This document shows, one piece after another, positions 55,856-64,000 of a stretch of 64,000 nucleotides of DNA; position 1 is the stretch's first letter, and each line of letters begins with the position of its first letter. Below the pieces are notes generated by a model. The model had not been told where the DNA came from. It did not search any database and was given only the letters and a program-made list of their open reading frames with translations. Source of the stretch: Sphingobacterium composti (GTDB lineage Bacteria > Bacteroidota > Bacteroidia > Sphingobacteriales > Sphingobacteriaceae); the NCBI RefSeq assembly GCF_009829075.1, contig NZ_WUQZ01000001.1, forward strand, positions 62,001-126,000, in the 5' to 3' direction. Position numbers and translations under genes: made by a program.

Positions 55856-56316
55856 GTTTGTATGTTAAGTTTGATAGTAAATTAGGTCCAAAAACCGTAG
55901 TTTCGAACAAAATCCACTGAAGTTATGTAAATAAACGCTGCGACCGCAGATGAGTTTCTGAGATCCTTTAACAAATATCATATATTTTATTTCCGAGAGG
56001 TAGTTATACTTTTCCACATTCTACACATATACTATTGTAAAAGTGCGTTAGTTGGATGGTTTTATTTGTAAAAAGCTGTAAATCAACTTTTGAAGGGTGT
56101 GGATAACTTTAAAAATTGATTTTATGAACTATATTTAGCACATGAAAAAGATTAAAATATTATTGTCAAAAATCAAATTATGATAGATAAATATGAATAT
56201 TAATCGCTATATTTTTAGACTCTTGATCCACCATATCCTATCACAATTCTTTTACGAAGTGTAAAGCCCATATTTACATATAAATAAGTACTTTTAGCGT
56301 AACATTTTACTCAACT
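55856..56316. promoter_or_regulatory. Intergenic region upstream of nrdH and S9 peptidase with DnaA boxes
   Basis: No gene is present in these 461 nt between divergent nrdH and the S9 peptidase. Two DnaA-box sequences are seen: TTTTCCACA (56010-56018, plus strand) and a consensus TTATCCACA on the minus strand (56098-56106). The stretch 56107-56215 is very AT-rich. No exact TAnnTTTG element was found for either gene; a TACTTTTA box at about 56290 could serve the S9 gene. Confidence 0.5.
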
Positions 56317-58722
56317 ATGAAGAAGTTTTCATTCTTTTTACTGTTTCTTTTAGGTGTATCTGGGTATGCACAGGAGAACATTACATTTCAAAAACCATCT
56401 GCAGAGATACTTGCGTTAGCAGATTTTCAGCGTCCACCTGCTGTAAGCTTAAGTCCAGACAAATCTTGGGTTCTGTTAAGTTACCGACCTACTTACAAGA
56501 CTTTGGAAGAACTGGGACAAGAGGAAATTAGATTGGCTGGTTTGCGTATCAATGCCAAAACTAGAATTTCTAGTACGGAAAATTATTTCAATAATCTTCG
56601 TTTGCGTTCGGCACAAGACGGTAAAGAGTTTGATATAGCTGGTTTACCCGCTAACGCATTGATATCAAATGTGTATTTTTCATTGGATAGTAAATTTGTT
56701 GCTTTCACACATACTAACGATTCAGGGGTATCGCTTTGGGTATTGGATATTGCTAGCAAAAGTGCCAAACAATTAACCGATTACGATTTGAATGCTGTGT
56801 TAAATGATCCATACCAGTGGTTACGTGATTCTAAGGGATTACTAATTAGCAAATCACCTGCTAACAGACCTGCGTTAATAGATCATAGTAAAGATTTGCC
56901 AACAGGTCCAGTTGTTTCTACGAGTGAAGGTAAAGTTTCACAATTGAGAACGTACCAAGATTTATTGAAGAATCCACAAGACGAGCATGATTTTGTTTCT
57001 TTAGCCACTTCAGAATTGTATTGGATTGATCTACAAGGTAAGCAAACTAAATTTTTGTCAGCAGACTTGTATACACAAGCTACCGTATCTCCAGATGGAC
57101 AATATGTATTAGTGTCGAAACTTAAAAAGCCTTTTTCATATGTCGTGGCCTACAATTCATTTCCGCAGGAAGCAAATGTGTATACTATATATGGTTCATT
57201 GATTCAGAAAGTAAATGAAACACCATTGATGGAGATTATGCCTAAAGGCTTCTCATCTACACGACCTGGAAAGCGCATGTTAACATGGCGAGCAGACAAG
57301 CCAAATACATTATTTTTTGTACAAGCATTAGATGAGGGAGATGCGAACAAGCAGGTGGAATTTAGGGACGAGTTATTTACTTGGGAATATCCATTTAATA
57401 GTGAGCCAAAATCATTGACAAAAGTGAAAGACCGCTTTGCAGGAATTATTTGGGGTAATGATACGTATGCATTGCTGTCTTCTAATTGGTATGATACGCG
57501 TAATACCAAAACCTTTGTATTGCACCCAACTACAGGCGATACTAGGCTATTAATAGACCGAAATAGCCAAGATGTGTATTCACATCCGGGAAATGTGCAC
57601 CGTGAAAGATCAGAATTCGGTACGAGTACGATGTTTATTAATAAGGATAAAACTTATTGGGTTGGTGCAGGTCATACCAAGGAAGGAGAGTTCCCTTTTA
57701 TTGATGAATTAGATTTAAAAACGCTTAAGAAAAAACGTGTTTATACAGCTCCATCATCTGATTTACAAGAACGTATAGCAGATGTAGTAGACATTACCAA
57801 AGGCGATATCTTGATTTCTTTGCAGTCAGCAAAACAATACCCAAACTATTATACAAAAAATATCAAATCGGGTAAAATGAGAGCTGTAACAGCTATCGAG
57901 AATCCATTCAAAAGTTTAGAATCTGTTCATAAGGAAGTATTAAACTATAAGCGAAATGATGGCGTAGATTTGTCTGGAACGTTGTATATGCCAGCTGGAT
58001 ATGATTTCACGAAAAAGGAAAAATTACCTTTATTGATTTGGGCTTATCCACGTGAGTATAAAGATAAGGCAACTGCTGGACAAAGTACAGCGAACCCAAA
58101 AGAGTTTACATTTCCAAGCTATGGTTCATTTATTTATTGGGTGACCAAAGGCTATGCGGTATTGGATAATGCGGCATTCCCTATTGTGGGAGAAGGTAAG
58201 GCAGAGCCTAACGATACGTTTATCTCGCAGTTGGTTGATAATGCTGAGGCAGCTATAAATGCGGTGGATGCTTTAGGTTATATAGATCGTAAAAAAGTTG
58301 CGATTGGAGGGCACTCTTACGGTGCATTTATGACAGCTCATCTGTTATCCAATTCGAATTTATTCGCTGCAGGTATAGCGCGTTCTGGGGCATACAACCG
58401 TACATTGACTCCTTTCGGTTTTCAATCGGAGCAACGTAACTTTTGGGATGACCCACAATTGTACATGACCATGTCGCCTTTTATGAGTGCAAATAGAATG
58501 AAAACGCCAATGTTGTTGACTCATGGTGCAGCGGATAATAATCCAGGTACTTTTACGATGCAAACAGAGCGTTATTTTCAGGCATTGAAAAATCTTGGTG
58601 CGCCAGTTCGTATGGTTATTCTTCCTAGAGAATCACATGGCTACGCAGCAAAAGAAAATATTTTCCATTTACTTTGGGAACAAGATCAGTTCTTAGAGAA
58701 ATATTTGAAAACAAATAAATAA
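56317..58722 (+). CDS. S9-family serine peptidase (glutamyl-endopeptidase-like)
   Basis: Exported prolyl-oligopeptidase-fold enzyme of 801 residues with a signal peptide (MKKFSFFLLFLLGVSGYAQ). The N-terminal two thirds form a beta propeller; the hydrolase domain begins about residue 545 (LNYKRNDGVDLSGTLYMPAG). The triad is Ser667 (GGHSYGAF), Asp740 (THGAADNNPG) and His774 (RESHGYAAKE). The EHDFVSLATSELYWIDL and NVYTIYGSL blocks match the S9D glutamyl endopeptidase group rather than dipeptidyl peptidase IV. Likely role is breakdown of peptides in the periplasm. It stands alone with a terminator at its stop codon. Confidence 0.88.
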   Translation: MKKFSFFLLFLLGVSGYAQENITFQKPSAEILALADFQRPPAVSLSPDKSWVLLSYRPTYKTLEELGQEEIRLAGLRINAKTRISSTENYFNNLRLRSAQDGKEFDIAGLPANALISNVYFSLDSKFVAFTHTNDSGVSLWVLDIASKSAKQLTDYDLNAVLNDPYQWLRDSKGLLISKSPANRPALIDHSKDLPTGPVVSTSEGKVSQLRTYQDLLKNPQDEHDFVSLATSELYWIDLQGKQTKFLSADLYTQATVSPDGQYVLVSKLKKPFSYVVAYNSFPQEANVYTIYGSLIQKVNETPLMEIMPKGFSSTRPGKRMLTWRADKPNTLFFVQALDEGDANKQVEFRDELFTWEYPFNSEPKSLTKVKDRFAGIIWGNDTYALLSSNWYDTRNTKTFVLHPTTGDTRLLIDRNSQDVYSHPGNVHRERSEFGTSTMFINKDKTYWVGAGHTKEGEFPFIDELDLKTLKKKRVYTAPSSDLQERIADVVDITKGDILISLQSAKQYPNYYTKNIKSGKMRAVTAIENPFKSLESVHKEVLNYKRNDGVDLSGTLYMPAGYDFTKKEKLPLLIWAYPREYKDKATAGQSTANPKEFTFPSYGSFIYWVTKGYAVLDNAAFPIVGEGKAEPNDTFISQLVDNAEAAINAVDALGYIDRKKVAIGGHSYGAFMTAHLLSNSNLFAAGIARSGAYNRTLTPFGFQSEQRNFWDDPQLYMTMSPFMSANRMKTPMLLTHGAADNNPGTFTMQTERYFQALKNLGAPVRMVILPRESHGYAAKENIFHLLWEQDQFLEKYLKTNK

Positions 58723-58763
58723 TATGAAGAATGGCGGGGAAACTCCCCACCATTCTTCATATT
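58721..58763. terminator. Bidirectional terminator between S9 peptidase and DUF2911 gene
   Basis: AATATGAAGAATGG (58721-58734) pairs with CCATTCTTCATATT (58750-58763), continued after one mismatch by GGGG/CCCC. It overlaps the S9 stop codon. Confidence 0.85.
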
Positions 58764-58779
58764 TAATTACTGCAATAGG

Positions 58780-59307
58780 CTATTTTGCCATTTTTACTTT
58801 AATAGGAATAATAATTTCTCCCCATGCTAAATTTATCTTCCCAGCAGGATCAACCGAAATTGTAAATTGCTCTACAGATGGGTTTCCCAATGTTGGGATT
58901 ACTTTGACACGAAGTTGATCCTCCTTGTCGCTATATCCTACGCCCCAACCTTTCCATTTTTTACTAAAAATAACAGTAGTTTCTGTTTCTCCTGGAATAG
59001 TCCACAAACCATATTTACCTTTTGGTAATGCTTGGCCTTCGATTAATACATCTTTATCAAAGGAAATCGTGGTAATTTCGTTAGCCCCAGTCCTCCAGAC
59101 CTCTCCTATTTTGGCAAGATCTACGCCCAGCTGACGTCCTTTCAGTGATGGTTTGCTATAATTAATTGCAACATGTACGCCATCCTTTGTAGTTATATGC
59201 ACAGAATCTGGGGGACTTGGACGTTTGGATTTGTCTTGTTGTGCAAATGCAAAACTCGTCGAAATAAAGGCAATGATAACTGCCAATATGCTTAATTTTA
59301 ATCTCAT
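58780..59307 (-). CDS. DUF2911-family secreted protein
   Basis: A 175-residue protein with a signal peptide (KLSILAVIIAFISTSFAFAQ) and one DUF2911 domain: VHVAINYSKPSLKGRQLG, KIGEVWRTGANEITTISFDK and LPKGKYGLWTIPGETETTVI, which are the family hallmarks. Function unknown; the domain is widespread in Bacteroidota and Acidobacteria. It lies 12 nt after the small ORF on the same strand and may share its transcript. Confidence 0.88.
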   Translation of the reverse strand: MRLKLSILAVIIAFISTSFAFAQQDKSKRPSPPDSVHITTKDGVHVAINYSKPSLKGRQLGVDLAKIGEVWRTGANEITTISFDKDVLIEGQALPKGKYGLWTIPGETETTVIFSKKWKGWGVGYSDKEDQLRVKVIPTLGNPSVEQFTISVDPAGKINLAWGEIIIPIKVKMAK

Positions 59308-59319
59308 AATATTTTTAAT

Positions 59320-59496
59320 TTATTCGTTATCCGTTGATGGATTGTTTTTTTGTGATCCATTTTTTCTAGCACCCAGATTTGGTAATCCTTGATGTCTTTT
59401 CAGGGTTTTTGTTTCGACAAATTGTTTATCAGAAGTTGAATTTCCCATTTCTACATTTCTACTTCTGTCTTGTGCTGTCGTAATTTTGTTTTTCAT
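59320..59496 (-). CDS. Small hydrophilic protein of unknown function (58 aa)
   Basis: An ATG at 59496 opens a 58-residue frame beginning MKNKITTAQDRSRNVEMGNS and ending NGSQKNNPSTDNE. It is Lys/Asn/Ser-rich, has no signal or membrane segment and matches no family known to me. Support is position: it is in the right strand and gap (ilvA terminator upstream, DUF2911 12 nt downstream) and has an A-rich start region. It could be a non-coding leader that happens to be open. Confidence 0.45.
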   Translation of the reverse strand: MKNKITTAQDRSRNVEMGNSTSDKQFVETKTLKRHQGLPNLGARKNGSQKNNPSTDNE

Positions 59497-59585
59497 AGCT
59501 AAATAGTTTAGTTTAAAATCTTATACCTATGTATAACGTCTGAAAAGTCAAATTGTTCATTCCTAGATTATTGGAGACAGTATTT

Positions 59586-59615
59586 AACAAAAAAGCTCAG
59601 GATTTCCCGAGCTTT
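59586..59615 (-). terminator. Terminator of ilvA
   Basis: AAAGCTC/GAGCTTT with two further G-C pairs past a bulged A (59592-59601, 59607-59615); on the minus strand the stem runs into six T. It lies 20 nt after the ilvA stop. Confidence 0.8.
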
Positions 59616-59634
59616 AAACTTTTGAAATATAGTT

Positions 59635-60888
59635 TTACACCAAATATTCAAACAACGTTTGGTCTTTGTTGACTTCGATAAAGTCAAATTTATAAGCTTT
59701 TAATCTTTCGATAAAAGGAATGTAGTCTTTGGGATTATTAAGTTCAATACCAATTAAAGCAGGACCGCGTTCACGCTCTGTTTTCTTTATGTATTCAAAA
59801 CGGGTAATATCGTCTTTTGGGCCTAGCACCTCAGTCACTAACAGTCTTAGCGCACCGGGTCTTTGAGGAAAGCGAACAATAAAGTAATGCTTGAATCCTT
59901 CATAAAGAAGAGACATCTCTTTGATTTCGCTCATGCGGTCAATATCATTATTGCCTCCTGATACCACGCAAACTACTTTTTTGCCTTTGATTTCTTCTTT
60001 GTGAAACTCTAAAGCTGCAATTGCTAAAGCACCAGCCGGCTCAGCAACGATAGCATCTTTGTTGTACAATTCTAGAATTGTGGTACAAATTTTTCCTTCT
60101 GGAATAGATTTAACAGAGTCCAACAATTGCGAACTAATATCATAAGTCAATTGACCAATTTTTTTTACCGCAGCACCATCAACAAACTTATTTATTTGCT
60201 GCAATTCGATTGGACCACCATTTTCTAAAGCTGCTTGCATCGAAGGTGCTCCTTCAGGTTCAACGCCATATAATTTAGTAGTGGGGGAATATTTTCGCAT
60301 ATGATAGCTTACACCCGAAGATAAACCACCACCTCCAATAGGTAAGATGATAGCATCAACTTCGGGCAAGTCTTCCAATATTTCTACAGCTACAGTTCCT
60401 TGTCCTTCGATAATCTGTACATCATCAAATGGAGGAATGAAGGTCATGTTATTCTCTGCGCAATAATCCAAAGCCGCTTTTTGACAATCATCAAAAGTAT
60501 CACCAGTTAAAATAATCTCAATATTACCATTACCCCACATTTCTGTTTGAGTAATTTTCTGACGTGGTGTAGGGCCAGGCATGAAGATTACACCTCTGAT
60601 GTCTAATCTTTTGCACGATAATGCTACACCTTGTGCATGATTTCCAGCACTCGCACATACTACACCTGCTGCTCGCTGTTCTGCTGATAATGAAGATATT
60701 TTGTTGAATGCACCACGTAATTTGTATGAACGTACTACTTGTAAATCTTCTCTCTTCAAATAGATATCAGCACCATATTTTTCTGATAAGTGTATGTTGT
60801 ATTGCAGTGGTGTACGTGTCACTACTGATTTTATTCTTTCTTTGGCTTGTAAAGAATCTATTGGTAAAGTAGCTATATCTAAACTCAT
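59635..60888 (-). CDS. ilvA: Threonine ammonia-lyase (threonine dehydratase)
   Basis: PLP enzyme making 2-oxobutanoate from threonine for isoleucine synthesis. The 417-residue protein has the Schiff-base Lys56 (RSYKLRGAFNKI), CASAGNHAQGVALSC, the PLP phosphate loop LPIGGGGLSSGVSYH and VVSGGNNDIDRM. A C-terminal ACT-like domain (about 325-417, KHYFIVRFPQRPGALRLLV) indicates feedback control; it is single, as in the shorter biosynthetic form. It is on the same strand as leuA and leuB, separated from leuA by the GIY-YIG gene and repeats. Confidence 0.94.
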   Translation of the reverse strand: MSLDIATLPIDSLQAKERIKSVVTRTPLQYNIHLSEKYGADIYLKREDLQVVRSYKLRGAFNKISSLSAEQRAAGVVCASAGNHAQGVALSCKRLDIRGVIFMPGPTPRQKITQTEMWGNGNIEIILTGDTFDDCQKAALDYCAENNMTFIPPFDDVQIIEGQGTVAVEILEDLPEVDAIILPIGGGGLSSGVSYHMRKYSPTTKLYGVEPEGAPSMQAALENGGPIELQQINKFVDGAAVKKIGQLTYDISSQLLDSVKSIPEGKICTTILELYNKDAIVAEPAGALAIAALEFHKEEIKGKKVVCVVSGGNNDIDRMSEIKEMSLLYEGFKHYFIVRFPQRPGALRLLVTEVLGPKDDITRFEYIKKTERERGPALIGIELNNPKDYIPFIERLKAYKFDFIEVNKDQTLFEYLV

Positions 60889-60969
60889 TGTTGTTCAGTT
60901 TTGTTTAGGTGATTTTCTTTTTGTTGTTTTAAGGTTATTCTGTTCTTCGCAAAAAAAAGTTACTAATCC

Positions 60970-60995
60970 CGTCATTGCGAGGAACGAAGCAATCT
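60970..60995 (+). repeat. GIY-YIG-associated palindromic repeat, copy A
   Basis: CGTCATTGCGAG, a GAA spacer, then CGAAGCAATCT. It ends one base before the stop codon (60997) of the minus-strand GIY-YIG gene. It matches inverted copy C at 23 positions outside the variable centre. Confidence 0.85.
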
Positions 60996-60996
60996 A

Positions 60997-61293
60997 TTAG
61001 TCATCTAATGTCTCATATAAATCTTCCCATAATAGATTCATTTTTTCTATTAGATTGATTTTTTGTTGTCTACTACCTGCTTTAATACGTTTTTCTTCAT
61101 TAATTGCTTCTTCGATAGAAGGAAAAAATAAGTAAAAAACAATTTTAGTACAGTTATATTTTGCTGTAAAGCTGTTGGGATAAAATTTTTTCTTATGTTG
61201 AAAGACTCGCTCTCTCAGGTTAGAAGTAACCCCAACATATAGAATTGCGTTTGTCTTATTTGTCATGAAATATACAACACCACCTCTTTCCAT
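60997..61293 (-). CDS. GIY-YIG nuclease-family protein (UPF0213/YhbQ type)
   Basis: A 98-residue single-domain GIY-YIG endonuclease. The signature is VVYFMTNKTNAILYVGVTSN (Tyr-Phe-Met variant of GIY, then YVG for YIG), the catalytic Arg in LRERVFQHK and Glu in IEEAINEEKRIKAGSRQQK. Size fits the short free-standing group of unknown target. It sits between leuA and ilvA, both on the same strand, and is bracketed by inverted copies of a palindromic repeat, which suggests a mobile or repeat-maintaining unit. Nuclease activity is inferred from the motif. Confidence 0.88.
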   Translation of the reverse strand: MERGGVVYFMTNKTNAILYVGVTSNLRERVFQHKKKFYPNSFTAKYNCTKIVFYLFFPSIEEAINEEKRIKAGSRQQKINLIEKMNLLWEDLYETLDD

Positions 61294-61336
61294 AATTTAT
61301 CTGATTAAAGTATGTTGCGTATTTCGTTTTGAGTTT

Positions 61337-61350
61337 GTCATTGTGAGAAT
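61337..61350 (+). repeat. Degenerate repeat, copy B
   Basis: GTCATTGTGAGAAT is a decayed left half of the copy A sequence, located 44 nt upstream of the GIY-YIG start. Confidence 0.5.
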
Positions 61351-61390
61351 AAATTAAGCAGTTACAATTTCAATAGCTGTTTAATTTTTG

Positions 61391-61417
61391 AGATTGCTTC
61401 GCAGGCTCGCAATGACG
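61391..61417 (-). repeat. Palindromic repeat, copy C (inverted)
   Basis: Read on the minus strand: CGTCATTGCGAG, a CCTG centre, then CGAAGCAATCT. Inverted relative to copy A, on the other side of the GIY-YIG gene. Confidence 0.85.
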
Positions 61418-61429
61418 ATGTTTTAATTA

Positions 61430-61484
61430 CGTCATTGCGAGGAGTTATAACACAAAGTAATTTATTGTTTTCCCCGCAATGACG
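61430..61484. repeat. Repeat copies D and E forming a hairpin
   Basis: CGTCATTGCGAGG (61430-61442) pairs with CCCCGCAATGACG (61472-61484) with one mismatch. The inner 29 nt are AT-rich. It lies 9 nt after the leuA stop codon (61494 on the minus strand) and may also end that transcript. Confidence 0.75.
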
Positions 61485-61493
61485 GTATAATTA

Positions 61494-62648
61494 TTATTTG
61501 ACTAACGTCAATAAATCTTCATCAGTTATTTCTTTTTTAGCATCTGCTAATGTCAAGAAGCGTTCGTATGTAGAAGCTAAAGTGTCTTTATCCAAGTGAT
61601 GACCAAGACGTTCTAAGTGGTGTTTCAAGGCATGGCGACCTGAACGAGCTGTCAAGATGATATCTGCTTCAGCCAAACCAACATCTTCAGGACGCATAAT
61701 TTCGTAAGTTTCACGGTGTTTTAAGAAACCATCTTGGTGAATACCAGATGAGTGCGCGAAAGCATTTCGACCTACTATAGCTTTATTGGGCTGGACAGGC
61801 ATATTCATCATTTCACTTACTTTACGTGATAAATAAGTGAACATTTTGCTGTCGATATTTGAAGTCAAATTGCCAAATTCCTTATTATGCACTTTCAAAA
61901 TCATGGCCACTTCTTCTAAAGAAGTGTTACCAGCACGTTCGCCAATACCATTTATCGTACATTCAACTTGACGAGCACCATTTTGTACAGCAGCGATAGA
62001 ATTAGCCGTTGCTAATCCCAAATCATTGTGACAGTGTGCCGATATAATGGCTTGGTCAATATTACTTACATTCTCTTTTAAGTATTTAATAAGATTGCCA
62101 TATTGATGTGGCAAGCAGTATCCATTTGTGTCAGGAATATTAACTACGGTAGCACCTGCCGCAATAACTCCTTCAATCATACGTGCTAAATACTCTGGAT
62201 TAGAACGACCAGCATCTTCTGCATAAAACTCTATATCTTCAACGAATTGTTTAGCATATTTTACCGCTGCAATACCGCGTTCTAAAATTGCATCGTGTGT
62301 ACTATTGAATTTGTATTGAATATGAACGTCAGATACACCTATACCAGTATGAATACGAGGTCTTTTTGCAAATTTCAGAGCTTCAGCAGCAACTTTGATG
62401 TCATTTTCATTAGCACGTGTCAAAGCACAAATGATAACATCATTTACGGCTTTTGATAATTCAACTACAGATTGAAAATCACCAGGGCTGGAAACAGGAA
62501 AACCTGCCTCGATAATATCTACGCCTAAACGTTCTAAATCTTTTGCAATTTCGATTTTTTCAGGAGTGGTCAATTGACATCCTGGCACTTGCTCACCATC
62601 ACGTAATGTCGTGTCAAAAATATATAAGTGATTCGGGTCGTGTAACAT
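61494..62648 (-). CDS. leuA: 2-isopropylmalate synthase, short form without regulatory domain
   Basis: First committed step of leucine synthesis, condensing acetyl-CoA and 2-oxoisovalerate. The 384-residue protein has the TIM-barrel start [16 protein letters not shown], substrate and metal residues in [29 protein letters not shown] and the signature [17 protein letters not shown]. It ends shortly after the linker ([16 protein letters not shown]), so the C-terminal LeuA dimer/leucine-binding domain (about 130 residues in ordinary LeuA) is missing. Homocitrate or citramalate synthase are alternatives, but leuB next door supports LeuA. Confidence 0.9.
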   Translation of the reverse strand: MLHDPNHLYIFDTTLRDGEQVPGCQLTTPEKIEIAKDLERLGVDIIEAGFPVSSPGDFQSVVELSKAVNDVIICALTRANENDIKVAAEALKFAKRPRIHTGIGVSDVHIQYKFNSTHDAILERGIAAVKYAKQFVEDIEFYAEDAGRSNPEYLARMIEGVIAAGATVVNIPDTNGYCLPHQYGNLIKYLKENVSNIDQAIISAHCHNDLGLATANSIAAVQNGARQVECTINGIGERAGNTSLEEVAMILKVHNKEFGNLTSNIDSKMFTYLSRKVSEMMNMPVQPNKAIVGRNAFAHSSGIHQDGFLKHRETYEIMRPEDVGLAEADIILTARSGRHALKHHLERLGHHLDKDTLASTYERFLTLADAKKEITDEDLLTLVK

Positions 62649-62686
62649 AATCTTTTCCTCTATATGTTTATACCTTGGTTATTTTC

Positions 62687-63760
62687 TTATTTAATATACG
62701 CTAAAACTTTGGAACCCATTTCGTTTGTACCCAAAATTTTATCTGCAGGTGTTTCTGCATTTGCAATATCACCAGTTCTCCAGCCTGCTTTCAATGTATC
62801 TGCAACTGCATTAGTAACCGCTTTTGCTTCTTCTTGAAGACCAAATGCAATATCTAATAATAATGCTGCTGATAGGATAGAAGCTAACGGGTTAGCTTTG
62901 TTTTGTCCTGCGATATCGTGAGCCGAACCGTGGATTGGTTCGAAGAATCCTGTGCTGTCACCGATTGACGCGGAAGCCAACATCCCCATTGACCCTGCAA
63001 TTTGTGAAGCTTCATCCGTCAAGATATCACCAAATAAGTTTGCTGTTAATACCACATCAAATTTTTTCGGATTTTTTACTAATTGCATAGCAGCATTGTC
63101 GATAAACATGTGTTCTGTTTCCACATCCGAATATTCTTTTGCTAATTCTTGAACTACCTCTCTCCAAAGACGTGAAGTTTCCAATACATTGGCTTTATCT
63201 ACTGAACATAATTTTTTACCACGTGTACGTGCGGCTTCGTAAGCTTTGCGTGCAATACGTTCCACCTCGTAACGGTGGTAGTTCATCAAATCTGAAGCAA
63301 AAGTGTTGTCTTCGTTACGTTTTTTTTCACCGAAATATACGTCACCTGTCAATTCGCGGAAAAATAAAATATCTGTTCCACGTAACACTTCCGGTTTTAA
63401 ACTTGAAGCATCTAATAATTCATCAAATAATAGAATAGGACGTAAGTTTGCGTATAAACCTAATTCTTTACGAATTTTCAATAAACCTTGCTCAGGACGA
63501 ACTTTTGCAGAAGGGTCATTATCGTATTTGGCATGACCAATAGCACCAAATAAAATTGCGTCTGAAGCTTTAGCTTTTTCTAATGTTTCGTCAGGAAGGG
63601 GATTTCCAGTAGCTTCAATAGCAGTATGTCCCATGATAGCTTCATCAAATACGAAGTCATGATTATATTTTTCCGCAATAGCTTCTAAAACTTGCTTTCC
63701 CCAAGTCGTTACTTCTTGTCCAATTCCATCACCTGGAATGATTAGAATATTTTTCTTCAT
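62687..63760 (-). CDS. leuB: 3-isopropylmalate dehydrogenase
   Basis: NAD-dependent oxidative decarboxylation in leucine synthesis. The 357-residue protein begins MKKNILIIPGDGIGQEVTTW and has LLKIRKELGLYANLRPILLF (substrate arginines), RELTGDVYFGEKKR, the metal/NAD site NLFGDILTDEASQIAGSMGM and EPIHGSAHDIAGQNKANPLA. Full length. It precedes leuA on the same strand with a 38-nt gap and is preceded by the ABC-ATPase gene by 3 nt. Confidence 0.95.
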   Translation of the reverse strand: MKKNILIIPGDGIGQEVTTWGKQVLEAIAEKYNHDFVFDEAIMGHTAIEATGNPLPDETLEKAKASDAILFGAIGHAKYDNDPSAKVRPEQGLLKIRKELGLYANLRPILLFDELLDASSLKPEVLRGTDILFFRELTGDVYFGEKKRNEDNTFASDLMNYHRYEVERIARKAYEAARTRGKKLCSVDKANVLETSRLWREVVQELAKEYSDVETEHMFIDNAAMQLVKNPKKFDVVLTANLFGDILTDEASQIAGSMGMLASASIGDSTGFFEPIHGSAHDIAGQNKANPLASILSAALLLDIAFGLQEEAKAVTNAVADTLKAGWRTGDIANAETPADKILGTNEMGSKVLAYIK

Positions 63761-63763
63761 TTC

Positions 63764-64000
63764 TTAACCTACAGTTTCTAATATATTTTCTATGGCTTTT
63801 ACTTCGCCCTTCTCTAATACAATTCTATGTTCGATGCAGGACGGTAATTGGGACTCATAATGCCCAACATAAATTAATGTTTTGCCATATTGTACCAATT
63901 CGTCCACTACATCGTTAAAATATTTGGCTTGGTCATTATCCAAACCTTGACAAGGTTCATCCAATACTAATAAAGCCGGATTTTTAATGATAGTCCTTGC
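63764..64000 (-). CDS. ABC-type ATPase, C-terminal fragment (ModF/PhrA-like), cut by window edge
   Basis: Only the last 78 residues are in the window; the gene continues past 64000. The fragment has Walker B and D-loop (NPALLVLDEPCQGLDNDQ) and the H-loop His in LIYVGHYESQLPSCIEHRIV. The LDEPCQGLD and P-x-CI-x-HR pattern resembles ModF, a soluble double ATPase named for molybdate loci, rather than a membrane importer ATPase. It ends 3 nt before leuB. Confidence 0.75.
   Translation of the reverse strand, partial: ARTIIKNPALLVLDEPCQGLDNDQAKYFNDVVDELVQYGKTLIYVGHYESQLPSCIEHRIVLEKGEVKAIENILETVG

Noticed and set aside
56023..56038. Possible NrdR box (ACACATATACTATTGT) upstream of nrdH
   Set aside because: Only the ends resemble the NrdR consensus; about five of the informative positions differ and no second box at helical spacing is seen.
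55981..56215. Full replication origin
   Set aside because: Only two DnaA boxes and no dnaA, dnaN or gidA-type neighbours; kept as a possible DnaA-regulated promoter.

Overview
The window comes from a low-GC member of the phylum Bacteroidota, most likely the Sphingobacteriaceae (Sphingobacterium/Pedobacter type). The phylum call rests on four things: three SusC/SusD pairs, promoters of the TTG-N19/20-TAnnTTTG type, almost no Shine-Dalgarno sequences before start codons, and an arginine pathway using the acetyl/succinyl-ornithine type of transcarbamylase. The family call is inference from gene content.

Layout. 1-8610: the distal spc and alpha ribosomal operons (rpsH-rplF-rplR-rpsE-rpmD-rplO-secY-map-infA-rpmJ-rpsM-rpsK-rpsD-rpoA-rplQ), with an internal promoter before infA and hairpins in most of the wider gaps. 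8611-11126: a minus-strand pair, a Tat-exported metallophosphoesterase and a CE7-like acetyl esterase. 11389-16206: an arginine/proline operon argD-argF'-argB-proC-argE. 16290-22001: one 1903-residue protein joining a transglutaminase-like domain, DUF4011, an SF1 helicase, a restriction-nuclease fold and DUF3320; it stands alone and looks like a single-gene defence candidate. 22128-27681: minus-strand housekeeping genes (coiled-coil secreted protein, glyS, MepB-like, bcp, M23 peptidase, FAH-family hydrolase).

28038-50333 is the accessory heart. First comes a small alpha-1,6-mannan locus (SusC, SusD, SusE-like, two GH76). Next is a SusC/SusD pair without enzymes, followed by a GMC oxidoreductase with its gluconate-dehydrogenase-subunit-3 partner. 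Last come a third SusC/SusD pair, a HAD phosphatase and a Dabb-family lipoprotein. The first two susC genes share a block of about 42 bp, 124-133 bp before their start codons, built on a LacI-type centre (AAATCGATTA). A related site precedes the GMC pair. The third susC instead has a 16-bp perfect palindrome and an (AC)9 tract ending five bases before its ATG.

50373-64000: an S41 protease lipoprotein; a complete class Ib ribonucleotide reductase operon (nrdH-nrdI-nrdE-nrdF, minus strand) whose upstream region carries two DnaA-box sequences; an S9 glutamyl-endopeptidase-like enzyme; a DUF2911 protein; a 58-residue small ORF; and branched-chain amino-acid genes (leuB, leuA, ilvA). Between leuA and ilvA sits a small GIY-YIG nuclease gene bounded by inverted copies of a palindromic repeat. 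The right edge cuts an ABC-type ATPase of ModF type. No rRNA, tRNA, CRISPR array or insertion sequence was seen.
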